From assembly GCF_009720735.1 (NCBI RefSeq), contig NZ_WNKU01000015.1:23117-87116 (forward strand): 64,000 bases of DNA. Reading direction: 5' to 3'. Of this stretch, positions 44,064 to 53,116 are shown piece by piece. A model generated the notes under the pieces. It was not told the origin of the DNA. It was given only the letters and a program-made list of their open reading frames with translations, and did no database searches. Origin of the DNA: Heliobacterium mobile. GTDB lineage: Bacteria; Bacillota; Desulfitobacteriia; Heliobacteriales; Heliobacteriaceae. The position numbers and the translations under genes were made by a program. Numbering within the stretch: position 1 is the stretch's first letter; each line of letters begins with the position of its first letter.

Positions 44064-45588
44064 TACAATTATCCTCCATAAACTTATCAAGATTATCTTT
44101 AACAAATGTTGAGTTCTGTTCTATTTTTAGACATTCTGTACACTTAAAATCTAGACTTTGTAGTAATTCTTGAGTTAACCTGTTAGTATAACATGATCCG
44201 ATGTTAGATAAGATGTCGTTAATACCCTCTTTCTTAAACATGCAGAGTCTACAATTTCTTGAATCAACATTAAATACGATTTTTTCGTTTCCGTCAGGAA
44301 TCGTAGCCTTTTTCAATATATCTTCTATAAAAGCTGTAACAAGGGCATTTACATTTCTAGTATGTCTTGAATTAGGAGTTCCTTTTAAGCAAAACTCACC
44401 GATGTTTTTTAAACTAATATTGTTTATGCCGTTTAGATAAAAAAACGAAATGCTATCTATTTCAACCTTTTTGTAATACACTAATACACTTAATGCCTTT
44501 ATTAGATCAAGTATTATAAAAGGTTCATACGGATACGGACCGATTATAATAGTTTTAGAAATGACATCTAAACTAATATTCTTTGCACACTCAAAGAACT
44601 TCTCAACTATTTGAATGAATGTGGACCGGATACCATCGAAATCATCCATTAGTTCTGCTTGAATTAAATCCGTTTCTAATTCATCAATTTTCTCTTCGTA
44701 TACGTTACAAAACATACTAATAAGTGTATTGTCAAAGTGTTTTTGTTTTATCATATGGTGATTATTTATGTTAAAAAGTAAATCTTTTACGCTCAATCCG
44801 TTGTTGTCGTTAGCATCAACAATTGTATCGTAGAAATCTTCCATAATTTTATGTCTTATCTTATTACAATCATCAATGGTAAGATTTGGACTATATCCTG
44901 TTAATATATAGTTAATTTCATTCTTTATATTATTTATTGCTGTCCGTTTTTTATTGCTACTTCCAACAAAAAACTGAAACCTTACTGTATTAATAAAATT
45001 TATAACGTCTTTTTCAACCATCGCATCGCAATATAAACCGATGTCGTTTGGATAAGTATCTAAATGTAATAGTAATATATCAAGATATTCAGTAATTGTT
45101 TCGAATTTCCTTTTTGTTAACTTCTTGAAATGTTCAAAGTTTGATTTATATGGTGTCCTTATGACTGACTCGTAAACTACGCAATACCTTATAAATTTAA
45201 TATATTCTTGACAATCTGTTTTAGTAGTAAAATTTGTAGTATTCCATTTGTCGAAAAATAACCGATCTTCTTCAGCTATTTTTACATTGGTTTTATATAT
45301 ATATCTACTCACTGGTTTTCCGTTAGTTAGGTTGCTCTTAAAGTCATTATAAAAGTTATAGATCGTATGTCTCACAGATTTATGGTTTCGTGTAAAGTAT
45401 TCGTCTTTGTAAAATTTTGACTCAATGCAAGTATTGTTTCCTGTAACTAACTTTATATCAGCTCCTTTCTCTAATATAACTTTATCTGATAAATTTCCAT
45501 TACAAAGTAAAACAAGCTCTCTGCAAGCCAATAGTATTTGAAAATAATACCCAGCTATACTTGCGGGCACATCAGTGCTTCTAGTCAT
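44047..45588 (-). CDS. ABC-3C effector with PD-(D/E)XK nuclease-like N-terminus
   Basis: About 513 aa from ATG 45588; an ATG at 45600 is flush with the AGAGG site. The first 90 residues hold GYYFQILLACRELVLL, VILEKGADIKLV and CIESKFYKD, i.e. E, D and E-x-K spaced as in Cap4/DUF4297-type nucleases, used for DNA degradation in abortive defence. The rest is helical with two Cys pairs near the C-terminus (CRLCMFKK, FKCTECLK) that may form a zinc ribbon. First gene of the AT-rich operon. Confidence 0.7.
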   Translation of the reverse strand: MTRSTDVPASIAGYYFQILLACRELVLLCNGNLSDKVILEKGADIKLVTGNNTCIESKFYKDEYFTRNHKSVRHTIYNFYNDFKSNLTNGKPVSRYIYKTNVKIAEEDRLFFDKWNTTNFTTKTDCQEYIKFIRYCVVYESVIRTPYKSNFEHFKKLTKRKFETITEYLDILLLHLDTYPNDIGLYCDAMVEKDVINFINTVRFQFFVGSSNKKRTAINNIKNEINYILTGYSPNLTIDDCNKIRHKIMEDFYDTIVDANDNNGLSVKDLLFNINNHHMIKQKHFDNTLISMFCNVYEEKIDELETDLIQAELMDDFDGIRSTFIQIVEKFFECAKNISLDVISKTIIIGPYPYEPFIILDLIKALSVLVYYKKVEIDSISFFYLNGINNISLKNIGEFCLKGTPNSRHTRNVNALVTAFIEDILKKATIPDGNEKIVFNVDSRNCRLCMFKKEGINDILSNIGSCYTNRLTQELLQSLDFKCTECLKIEQNSTFVKDNLDKFMEDNCNDTSA

Positions 45589-45600
45589 TAAGACTCTCAT

Positions 45601-46168
45601 CCTCTTTCGTCTATAAACAGTCTGGAATTAACAATATTCTAACAAACTTCGTTGTAAAAATATGTCGCATTTTGTCTTAGAGTAAAAAGATTGTCGTTTT
45701 TTTTGAGTAGCTACTCTATAACAAAAAGAAAAACGCATTCCTTGTGCTAGTTACTGAGCATTTGAAATTTCACTGTGTTGAATTTTATAATTCTTGTAGC
45801 TTGACAATTGCAGAGTCCACCTATCCCCCCCCCCAACCCCACAAAATCGCCCCACTTATCTGGAAAAGACTCATCTGCTATGTAAGCGCAAAAAAAAGAT
45901 CACGCCAATAATGGCGTGACCGATTGGAAGTTTAGTGGGTGATGGGGTTTTTCCAGGCCATGCTTATATGTTTCAGTGGAAACCTTATAGAATAGTAAAC
46001 TCTGGTTGATTGATATAAGAATCTCATCCGGCATCTCAATACCAGTCGATTTTTGTACGATTCAAAAACTCCGCTACTTCGCTAGCTTTATTTTTTGGAA
46101 TAGGAATGTTTATCATCGTACAGAAATCGTAAATTAAAGGAGAAAGGCCCAACAAGTAGGGCTTTTCT
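45601..46168. other. Intergenic stretch between the ABC-3C operon and the type IIG gene
   Basis: No gene supported. Contains a run of ten C at about 45825, the terminator at 45889-45920, and a 26-codon minus-strand frame at about 46046-46126 without ribosome site, which I do not call. Presumably the promoter of the ABC-3C operon lies at 45601-45720. Confidence 0.6.
45889..45920 (-). terminator. Terminator downstream of the restriction genes
   Basis: TCACGCC/GGCGTGA perfect arms around AATAAT, followed on the minus strand by TCTTTTTTTT. Confidence 0.85.
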
Positions 46169-46171
46169 CTA
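46139..46171 (-). terminator. Terminator at the end of the type IIG gene
   Basis: AGAGAAAAGCCC pairs with GGGCCTTTCTC around TACTTGTT and is followed on the minus strand by CTTTAATTT; overlaps the stop codon at 46169. Confidence 0.65.
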
Positions 46172-49100
46172 AAGCTTAGGTAGTATCTCCTTCATTTTTT
46201 CCCTTGCCTGTTCAGCAGAGATCGAACCTTCATGGGCCTCTTTTGAAATTTGAACCATTTCCATATGTCTTAGGTCTGAGTCCGAAAAAATCGGGACATG
46301 AAGATATTCTGTTACGTGAGCGCCGATTTGTGTCTTTTCCGCATATCCCAAGACAAAGTCCTCCACTTGTGGTGCATTGAGAAACGCACATAAATAATGT
46401 GCTTCGTCCTCACATTCAAACGGAACAAAATATAATTTATGATCAGGTACAATTACCCTAGGGTTGTCCCAATACGGGCTTTTGAGTGAGGAGATTACGC
46501 AAGCCTCGAATCTTCCCGATATCTCCGACCAAACCACTTTGTGTGGTGCAAAAGAATAAGCCCCCACGTTCCACACCGAATAATACGGCGCCTTTCGAGG
46601 TGCGTGGTATCTTCGATAGCTACCCCTTACCGACAGTTCTTTTACGCCTTGAAATTCGAAGGACTTGAAAAAGTCTAGGGCTTTTCCATACTTTGCTCTC
46701 ATTACATCTTCTGGGTATCCATCCATCCCCTCCTGGGGAACGATTCCGAAATTGCCTTGAAACGTCCATTGAAAGGCTGATACTTCTCTACCTCTAGCAA
46801 TTGGGTAAACCAATTCCTTCTCTAAAAGTGTTTTGATGGTAGGAAGTGTTTGCCGACCAAGAGAAACATTGTTCTCAAAAATAACATATTTTTTCCCACG
46901 TATCCCCAGTATATTTCCGAAATATATTCCGTTTCGATCAGTACAGATTCCTTTTCGGGCGGGATAATGATATTCCTCTTCTTTTGTTCTTATTAGCTTC
47001 ACACAGTGCTCGAGACTAGCTTGAGGAACAGTAAGCCACGGGCCACCATCGGAATTTATCGGATACGCCTCATACTTTTTTCGATTCGTTCCGCTCATAG
47101 CACTTTTCAATGTAAAGTCGTTTCCGATATTTTTTTTGTCTATTTTTTCCCATACAATCCACGGGACGGGGAATGTTGTGGGTTGCTGTCCTTTTTTGAG
47201 CAAAATAAGCGAGGGTTTATTGCTTGCCCCTTCAAACGGTTTTATGTTTGTGAAGTCCTCAACCTGCAACACTCGAAAAAATGTTCCGTTCCGCGGTATC
47301 TGAAATTTTCGAAATCCCTCGGATGATTCAGTTTTGAACACCGATCGGGTGATCAAATAGGCCAAGTTACCTCGGTTCTTAAGCCATTTTTCAGCAGTTA
47401 AATAAAGCACGAGTGTTGAGATATCTGCTTCAATCCCACCGACAAATACATCTTTAGAAAACAGGTTGTATTGTTGGCAAAAACCTTTAATAGAGTTTCT
47501 ATACGTTTCTGGTAGACTCGACCATCGTAACCAAGGTGGATTTCCAATCAAGACATCGAAATCATTCAGCGTCACTGTCGCAAAATGGTTTTTCAGCACT
47601 CGACACCAAATTCGATTCCACTTCTTCTTTTCTAACTCCAATATATCCGAATAAAGACGGGTGATTTCGTCCGTACAGTTGCATAATCCCCACTCAGAAA
47701 GAACGACCTCAAGATTTTGTTTGGCCTGTGATTCTGGAATAACGCCTTCTGATGTTTCGATTACCGCTTTTTCAACCTCGACCAACACGGAACCAAGTTT
47801 CCCTTTCTGTACGATATCTTCGGGGATAACAAGCTCAATCGGACCTTCATTCGTCTCCAATCGATACGTATATCCTGACGCTTCTTTCTGCGGGGACATA
47901 ATCGCATCAGTCAAATATACGGGTATCTCGATGTCATAATCGGCGTACTCCAGCAAATCCCCCAGAGCAAGTAAATAGTTTGTTCTACTGGCTATCACCG
48001 CCAACGGGTTCAAGTCATAACCGTATACGCTTTCCAGTATATGTTTAAGAATCTCCTCTTTTGGCAGTTCCATCATACCCTGAATCTTGTGCTGTATTGC
48101 CAATACGAGAAATGTTCCTGAACCACAGGTTGGGTCCAATACCCTGTCCTTTATCTTGAAGCCTGATTTTCTCAATACATACTGCGCAAGCCAATCTGGC
48201 GTATAGTACTCCCCTAAGTCATGACGTATTTGCTTTGGAACGAGTCTCTGGTACAAGGTCTTTAATAAGTCTTTTACCGCCTCAGGCATAAGAGATTGGA
48301 CTGACGGATCATAGTCATATAATTGCTCTTGGATATTGATTACGGCATATGCAAGTTCTTGGTTCCATTCGTTTATGTACCAGGAAAAAAAGTCACCTTC
48401 CAAGAAGTTCGTTACTCCCAATCGTTTGAACGCACTTCCGTTTTCAATTTCGGACAGAATATTCTTTTTTTCCTCGATTGAGGGGGCCAAATAAAGTTTT
48501 TTTGCTGTGTTACCACCTCGGACGTTTTCAAGTACAAAAAGCGCGATTAGCTTGATTAGCATTGAATAATACGTATGGAGAACAAAAATGAATTGTGAGT
48601 ATTGGGTTCCTATATCTAGTCCGAACCCTTTGGCAACTGCCCCTATGGTCTGTTCAGGGCCTGAATTTGATCCAAACCCTGAAACCTGCCCAAAAAGTCT
48701 CCTCCACTCCGTGAAGAACATTGTTGTTCTCACGTCAGAACATTTACAAAAGCTGTTCCAAAGAGCGCTCACGATTGTTTTGGTAATATCTCCATTTGGT
48801 CCAAAATCGATAAGCAGGTTTTTTGAGTTCAATGCCTTATAATTTAGCGCTGAAACGTATTTCAAAAACAACCGAACATTGTGAGTATTGATCGGTTGTC
48901 TGTCAATGATCACACGCTCATCGTTAGAGTTAAAACGGGCAAATCCAATATTTTTACCGTCCATAATGACGGCCACATAATTGGATTTTTCTTCATGATT
49001 TTTCTTTGAAAGATTCGATATGTACTCAAGAGCCTGCGAAACAGCCGTAGTATATGCCTTGACACTATCGAGCTTTCCTGGCTCCTTGTATTCAATGACA

Positions 49101-49297
49101 AGGTGATGAAACAATGCATCAATACGCCCGTTGCTGATGGTTACTTCGTATGCGGGATCATATGCAACTCCGAAGTTGGGAAGGTGCCTTCGTAATATAC
49201 TTTCCGTACCAAGCCGTACGTCTTCCTCGGTCTTGGCCTTTTTCCCTGATTCTCGGATTTCTTGTGTAATTTGTAAGACATCTTCAAATTCGAACAA
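46169..49297 (-). CDS. Type IIG restriction-modification enzyme
   Basis: About 1042 aa from TTG 49297 right after GGTGGAG; overlaps the dam gene by 14 nt. N-terminal nuclease motif GRIDALFHHLVIEYKEPG (D-x8-E-x-K, about residue 60), a helical connector, then a gamma-type methylase with DPTCGSGTFL (motif I, about 385), YGYDLNPLAVIAS and IGNPPWLRW (motif IV, about 595), and a C-terminal target-recognition region (about 740-1000). One chain cuts and modifies DNA; target unknown. Pairs with Dam next door. Confidence 0.88.
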   Translation of the reverse strand: MFEFEDVLQITQEIRESGKKAKTEEDVRLGTESILRRHLPNFGVAYDPAYEVTISNGRIDALFHHLVIEYKEPGKLDSVKAYTTAVSQALEYISNLSKKNHEEKSNYVAVIMDGKNIGFARFNSNDERVIIDRQPINTHNVRLFLKYVSALNYKALNSKNLLIDFGPNGDITKTIVSALWNSFCKCSDVRTTMFFTEWRRLFGQVSGFGSNSGPEQTIGAVAKGFGLDIGTQYSQFIFVLHTYYSMLIKLIALFVLENVRGGNTAKKLYLAPSIEEKKNILSEIENGSAFKRLGVTNFLEGDFFSWYINEWNQELAYAVINIQEQLYDYDPSVQSLMPEAVKDLLKTLYQRLVPKQIRHDLGEYYTPDWLAQYVLRKSGFKIKDRVLDPTCGSGTFLVLAIQHKIQGMMELPKEEILKHILESVYGYDLNPLAVIASRTNYLLALGDLLEYADYDIEIPVYLTDAIMSPQKEASGYTYRLETNEGPIELVIPEDIVQKGKLGSVLVEVEKAVIETSEGVIPESQAKQNLEVVLSEWGLCNCTDEITRLYSDILELEKKKWNRIWCRVLKNHFATVTLNDFDVLIGNPPWLRWSSLPETYRNSIKGFCQQYNLFSKDVFVGGIEADISTLVLYLTAEKWLKNRGNLAYLITRSVFKTESSEGFRKFQIPRNGTFFRVLQVEDFTNIKPFEGASNKPSLILLKKGQQPTTFPVPWIVWEKIDKKNIGNDFTLKSAMSGTNRKKYEAYPINSDGGPWLTVPQASLEHCVKLIRTKEEEYHYPARKGICTDRNGIYFGNILGIRGKKYVIFENNVSLGRQTLPTIKTLLEKELVYPIARGREVSAFQWTFQGNFGIVPQEGMDGYPEDVMRAKYGKALDFFKSFEFQGVKELSVRGSYRRYHAPRKAPYYSVWNVGAYSFAPHKVVWSEISGRFEACVISSLKSPYWDNPRVIVPDHKLYFVPFECEDEAHYLCAFLNAPQVEDFVLGYAEKTQIGAHVTEYLHVPIFSDSDLRHMEMVQISKEAHEGSISAEQAREKMKEILPKL

Positions 49298-50120
49298 GGT
49301 GCTCCACCTCTGTATCAAATCTTACTTGTCTGTCAATTTCATAGTTTGAAATAAAAAGCTCACGTCCGACCTCTCTTGCCTTTTTGTTCGAACTACTATA
49401 AAACCATTCATTGGTATACATGTGCGTCCATCCCTCATATAATGTACGGATTTCAGGACAGTCGTCATATGTGATAAAGAAACTATGGGGAGTATCTCGC
49501 AGAATTTCTGCTAGTCGTACATGATCTTCGTTCGACATACCATGTCGATACAAGAGGTTCCCTTTACGATAGTACGGTGGATCAAGATACAGAAGGACAT
49601 TCTCTCCTGGTGCGGTAATAATCTCTCGGAAGTCCAATGCAGTGATATTTGTTCCTAGAAGTTTTTCGCTGCACCTCCGAATTTGCTGGCACAACGCCTG
49701 TGGATTCCATCTGCAATCGATTGTATATTTGCTTTTTTGCTCAATTCCACCGATCGGGTTTCCTTTTAAAATGCCGCTGAATGTAGTACGATTTAAAAAT
49801 AATGTTCGAAAACCTTTTTCCAAGTCCGTTTCGAGTTCTTCAGCTTTTATCCTTCTCCAGAGGGGAACTGATGGTTGGGTATTCAATACTAAATCACACA
49901 ATTGCTCTGGGTAATCACGCATCGCGACGAAAAAAGCAGCCACTTCTTCGTCGAGATCGTTCAGCCAATTATTTTCAGACAAGGGTTTCCCAAAAAAGGT
50001 TGAGCCTCCACCAACAAAGACATCACGATATTCCTGGTGAGGATGATTCCAAAACTGCGTAAAGAACTTCAGTACTTTCTTCTTCGCGCCTGGATAACGA
50101 AGCGGTGATTTTGTGATCAT
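49284..50120 (-). CDS. dam: DNA adenine methylase (Dam family)
   Basis: 278 aa. Motifs SPLRYPGAKKK (AdoMet), DVFVGGGSTFFGKPL, NDLDEEVAAF and catalytic LYLDPPYYRKG: alpha-class N6-adenine methylase of the Dam/DpnM type. Overlapping the type IIG gene means the pair is one operon; it may methylate the strand left unmodified by the IIG enzyme. Whether the site is GATC is not readable. Confidence 0.92.
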   Translation of the reverse strand: MITKSPLRYPGAKKKVLKFFTQFWNHPHQEYRDVFVGGGSTFFGKPLSENNWLNDLDEEVAAFFVAMRDYPEQLCDLVLNTQPSVPLWRRIKAEELETDLEKGFRTLFLNRTTFSGILKGNPIGGIEQKSKYTIDCRWNPQALCQQIRRCSEKLLGTNITALDFREIITAPGENVLLYLDPPYYRKGNLLYRHGMSNEDHVRLAEILRDTPHSFFITYDDCPEIRTLYEGWTHMYTNEWFYSSSNKKAREVGRELFISNYEIDRQVRFDTEVEHLVRI

Positions 50121-50580
50121 CGTAATGCAGTCCGCCTCCTATCTAGCATGCATCATTTTATAATTTTAGCAAAACAACAACCTCGTGGGAATGAAAATCC
50201 GAAAGATGTTCACCCATTTCAGACTTGCCTCTGTATGTACCGTCCGTTGTATGATATCATGTTTTACTTGGTCAATGCCAACTGAACCTCTCCCAAAAAA
50301 CGCACCATTCATCTGCCACCAAATTTTCACTCCCCCCCATCCCCCCCTCCGTCTCCTGTAGTCCCACTGTAGTTCCCCTTACTGTGAACCGACGCTGCCC
50401 CCTTAAAAATATCTAACGATCAAAAAAGCTCGCCTTAACTGGCGGCCTTATACTGCTGCATCCCCTAAACCAATCCCTTCTTATCCCAACCAACACCGAC
50501 CTAATATCCCATAACTTACTCTCTGTTCAAACTTTCAAAAATTGGCTATAATCTTACCCAGAGAAAGTCCGTCTTCCAAC

Positions 50581-50603
50581 AGAGCAACTGACTTGTAATC
50601 AGT
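50581..50603 (+). pseudogene. tRNA-Thr(TGT) fragment A
   Basis: AGAGCAACTGACTTGTAATCAGT covers the end of the D stem and the whole anticodon arm with anticodon TGT; both acceptor halves and the T arm are missing. Confidence 0.75.
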
Positions 50604-50757
50604 TGTTCCAACGTTCATTACACCGAGATTGTACATCTCTAGTTTGTCATTCATGGGGGTATGCACTAATTCTCATTACCCCCAATTTGCTCATGGAGAT
50701 ACCACCTGATTATTGATTAATGCTCCCAACTAAATTGGAGATTACTTAACTTGACTC

Positions 50758-50800
50758 GGTGGCGTAGCTCAACTGGTAGAGCAACTGACTTGTAATCAGT
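50758..50800 (+). pseudogene. tRNA-Thr(TGT) fragment B, 5' part
   Basis: GGTGGCG (acceptor), TAGCTCAACTGGTAGAGC (D arm) and ACTGACTTGTAATCAGT (anticodon arm) equal tRNA positions 1-43. After the anticodon arm the sequence diverges, with no T arm. Preceded by AACTTGACTC. Confidence 0.85.
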
Positions 50801-50944
50801 ATATCAACGTGTTATTGAACTTAGATTACACGTTCCCGAGATTGTCAAAGCGGATCACGTTCAGAATTTCCCGTTTACTCCACTATTCTCATGGTTTTAC
50901 GGCTTCTATCTTACTTTATCACAGATGAAAACTTAGCTTGACTC

Positions 50945-50981
50945 GGCGGTGTAGCTCAACAAGTAGAGCGGCTGACTTGTA
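50945..50981 (+). pseudogene. tRNA-Thr fragment C, 5' part
   Basis: GGCGGTGTAGCTCAACAAGTAGAGC then GGCTGACTTGTA, ending inside the anticodon loop. Preceded by AGCTTGACTC, nearly the same leader as fragment B. Adjoins the decayed integrase. Confidence 0.8.
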
Positions 50982-51067
50982 GTACAGGACACACTCCTTC
51001 CCATTGCCGAAACGGAAAAAGGAAAAACCGACGAGGCTTTTTGGGCCGTGGTCGCCGATTAGTAGTG

Positions 51068-51316
51068 TCAGTAAGAACTTCTTAAATCGAGAACAACGTG
51101 GGCTTTTCGAGCCTCCGGTAAGACGTGATTATAAGTTTCTAAAGTTATCCTTATATTTTCGTGCGCCAGCAACTCCTGCACCACCTTCGGATGAGCACCG
51201 GCCTCAAGCAGTTGGGTAGCGTAAGTGAGTCGTAACGAATGAAGATTCGTCTTCGGAATCTCAGCTTTATCCAACGGACGATGAAACTTCGTGGTCAAGT
51301 TCCACTGGCTAACCAT
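51068..51316 (-). pseudogene. Tyrosine integrase, C-terminal remnant
   Basis: 82 codons keep the integrase end: HSLRLTYATQLLEAG (H-x-x-R), VVQELLAHENIRITLETYNHV with the Tyr nucleophile. The N-terminal domain and the first catalytic Arg are missing, and the H/R box is followed by AH instead of GH. Next to tRNA-Thr fragment C, as expected for the integrase of an element in that tRNA. Confidence 0.8.
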
Positions 51317-51506
51317 GGATCAACTGATTACCTTGAAGCAGGTGTAAGTTATCTCTTGTGGGGCGGGAAGGGAAGTTAAAGTTTAGAATCGGCCTCTAGG
51401 TTTAATACCCCAACTTTTTCACTCTGAAAGGATCTTTTCATAAAGTAATAGTGGGTACTGGGGATCGCGAAAATGGTGATCAAAATGGCTATAGCTACAC
51501 TGCTTA

Positions 51507-51542
51507 ACCGCCGGGATTGAGTTCCTCGGCGGTCATTTTTTT
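51507..51542 (+). terminator. Strong plus-strand terminator
   Basis: ACCGCCG/CGGCGGT around a 13-base loop, then CATTTTTTT. No convincing gene ends here; a 15-codon frame (51472-51519) lies just before it. Confidence 0.75.
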
Positions 51543-51620
51543 CGTTCACACCGAAGATGTCCGTACCATAAAATGGTAGTGTGGGTAAACTCTCATTCAC
51601 CTTTGAAAGGAGGACTTCAC

Positions 51621-51734
51621 ATGGGTGCTGGTGTTGGATTCTCCACCGTAGTCGGTCTTATTATTACTCTCATCGTTATCGGAGCTTTTTATCCTGCCAT
51701 TATCGGCGTCGGGTACGTTGGTGACGGTTGTTAG
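51621..51734 (+). CDS. YjcZ-like small membrane peptide 1
   Basis: 37 aa; ATG after AAAGGAGGACTTCAC. Glycine-rich N-terminus (MGAGVGF), one hydrophobic helix (TVVGLIITLIVIGAFY) and a short Gly/Cys end. Resembles the YjcZ/YuzM-type small spore or membrane proteins of Bacillus and Clostridia. First of two such genes. Confidence 0.75.
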   Translation: MGAGVGFSTVVGLIITLIVIGAFYPAIIGVGYVGDGC

Positions 51735-51753
51735 TTAGAAAGGAGGAATAAAT

Positions 51754-51876
51754 ATGGGTGCATGCGGATGCGGTACAGGGGGCTATATTGGAAATAGCAT
51801 CGTAGCTCTGGCTATTTTAATTATCATTATAGCCATCCTCGGCACCGGGTTCGGAATGGGCTTTGGTGCTTACTAA
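51754..51876 (+). CDS. YjcZ-like small membrane peptide 2
   Basis: 40 aa; ATG after AAAGGAGGAATAA. MGACGCGTGG then IVALAILIIIIAILGTGFGM, the same build as the first peptide, so a tandem duplication. Same operon, 19 bp apart. Confidence 0.75.
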   Translation: MGACGCGTGGYIGNSIVALAILIIIIAILGTGFGMGFGAY

Positions 51877-51890
51877 GCGATAGACTTTAT

Positions 51891-52337
51891 TTAAGCGTGC
51901 GGCGGTGGAAACAGCCCACGCTTTATTATTTCTCTTGGCCGGATGTTGCGTTGGGGGGTCATAATGAGGTGCTTAAACAAATAATCTCTTGCGTAATTCT
52001 CAGGTTCAACTATAGTTTGAATGACTTTTCCCTTTTGAACGTGATAGCGGTAAGTTACATCCGGTTCATCAGAGAAAACTATGTTATAAGATATCCCTTC
52101 TTTATACTCAATTTCTTCAAAGACCACAAAATTCTCTCGTTTGTGGCCTTTTTTGTTTATGTACTCTTCCATTAAAATCTTGGCGTTTTGTTTATTTTGA
52201 ATGATCGATTCATTATCCGGTAGACTGTTAAAAACAACGAGAATAAGAGCGATTACAAGAACTCCAAGTATTAACGTTGTTTTTCCAATGAAACTAAAAA
52301 CTTCAGAACGAAGTCTGCGGGATTCTTCCGATGTCAA
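51891..52337 (-). CDS. Membrane-anchored protein, DUF3139-like
   Basis: 148 aa from TTG 52337, 8 nt after GGAGG. One transmembrane helix (about 17-40: TLILGVLVIALILVVF), then an extracytoplasmic domain with YINKKGHKRENFVVF, YNIVFSDEPDVTYRYHV, which follows the DUF3139 pattern. Convergent with the YjcZ-like genes. Function unknown. Confidence 0.65.
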   Translation of the reverse strand: MTSEESRRLRSEVFSFIGKTTLILGVLVIALILVVFNSLPDNESIIQNKQNAKILMEEYINKKGHKRENFVVFEEIEYKEGISYNIVFSDEPDVTYRYHVQKGKVIQTIVEPENYARDYLFKHLIMTPQRNIRPREIIKRGLFPPPHA

Positions 52338-52450
52338 AGATTTTTCCTCCAATAATAAAAAGTAGCTTATATGTCTGTTTTCTTCACTCGAATTAGCTGT
52401 CGTATTTCGTCTGCACTTTTATTTATGTCGCCTTGTTCTAGTAGTAATAC

Positions 52451-52582
52451 TTATACTGTTAATTTGTAAATATTAAAATATAATTGCCAAATAGTGAATA
52501 GAACTGTAATTGTTATCAATATTTTTCCAAAAGGGTTGTTGCTTTTACTAGTCCAGATTAAGTTTGGAATATTAGGTTTCAA
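52451..52582 (-). CDS. Small membrane protein (43 aa)
   Basis: 43 aa from TTG 52582, 8 nt after AAAGGAG. Contains one C-terminal hydrophobic helix (ILITITVLFTIWQLYF). Follows the 81-aa zinc-ribbon-like gene on the same strand. Confidence 0.45.
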   Translation of the reverse strand: MKPNIPNLIWTSKSNNPFGKILITITVLFTIWQLYFNIYKLTV

Positions 52583-52617
52583 AACGACCGCTCCTTTTAA
52601 GGAGGATGGGGGTTCCG

Positions 52618-52863
52618 TTACTTTGGCATCATATCTTCTTTTATCCACTGCAATCTACAGTCCCTACAAAGGAAGTCCCTTGTTAAAAAGGGGTTTACCC
52701 TAAAATGCCATGCGTAATAGATTAAGCCAGGAATTATTCCCGTAACGATTATAAATATCACCCACAAAAAGATTTGAATACAAACATTACTCCTTCGGTT
52801 TTGGCATTGAAAACAACTCTTTTCGAACCACATCTGGGGCAAGGAACCCATGTAAATTCTCAT
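52618..52863 (-). CDS. Zinc-ribbon-like membrane protein (81 aa)
   Basis: 81 aa with CFQCQNRRSNVC near the start and CRDCR near the end around one long hydrophobic segment (IQIFLWVIFIIVTGIIPGL). The Cys pairs suggest metal binding. No ribosome site at the ATG, so the start is uncertain. Confidence 0.4.
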   Translation of the reverse strand: MRIYMGSLPQMWFEKSCFQCQNRRSNVCIQIFLWVIFIIVTGIIPGLIYYAWHFRVNPFLTRDFLCRDCRLQWIKEDMMPK

Positions 52864-53116
52864 GGTTTTTTATTATGTGTAATGAATTCTCTAAATTCTT
52901 TCGAAAGAGCAAAATTAATATCTCCCACTTAATATCCCCCTACTGAGCTCGGAAACCAGGCTTTATTCCATGGCTTCAAGAAATACTTACTAACTATTTT
53001 CAACAAATTTTATCCAAATCCTTCTATGGAATAAGATGTTGCATGGATAAAAAACGCGAGCGCTGCTGTTATCTAAATTGTTCTCAAAAGTAAAATGGCC
53101 CTGACGTGCAGAGCCT

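Larger units (their letters stand above)
50121..51067. other. tRNA-Thr fragment region without genes
   Basis: 947 bases. A C-rich stretch at about 50330-50360, a possible TATAAT box at 50547, then three truncated tRNA-Thr copies at 50581, 50758 and 50945. No complete tRNA and no protein gene are supported. Confidence 0.7.

Noticed and set aside
40648..45588. CBASS or Wadjet system
   Set aside because: No cyclase, no JetABCD set. The SMC-like ATPase with nuclease effector and middle protein fits ABC-3C better.
50758..50800. Functional tRNA-Thr
   Set aside because: Sequence diverges after the anticodon arm; no T arm or acceptor 3' half.
51376..51600. 74-codon minus-strand frame
   Set aside because: Lies across a plus-strand terminator and the YjcZ-type promoter region, with ribosome site flush against the start; no family-like sequence.
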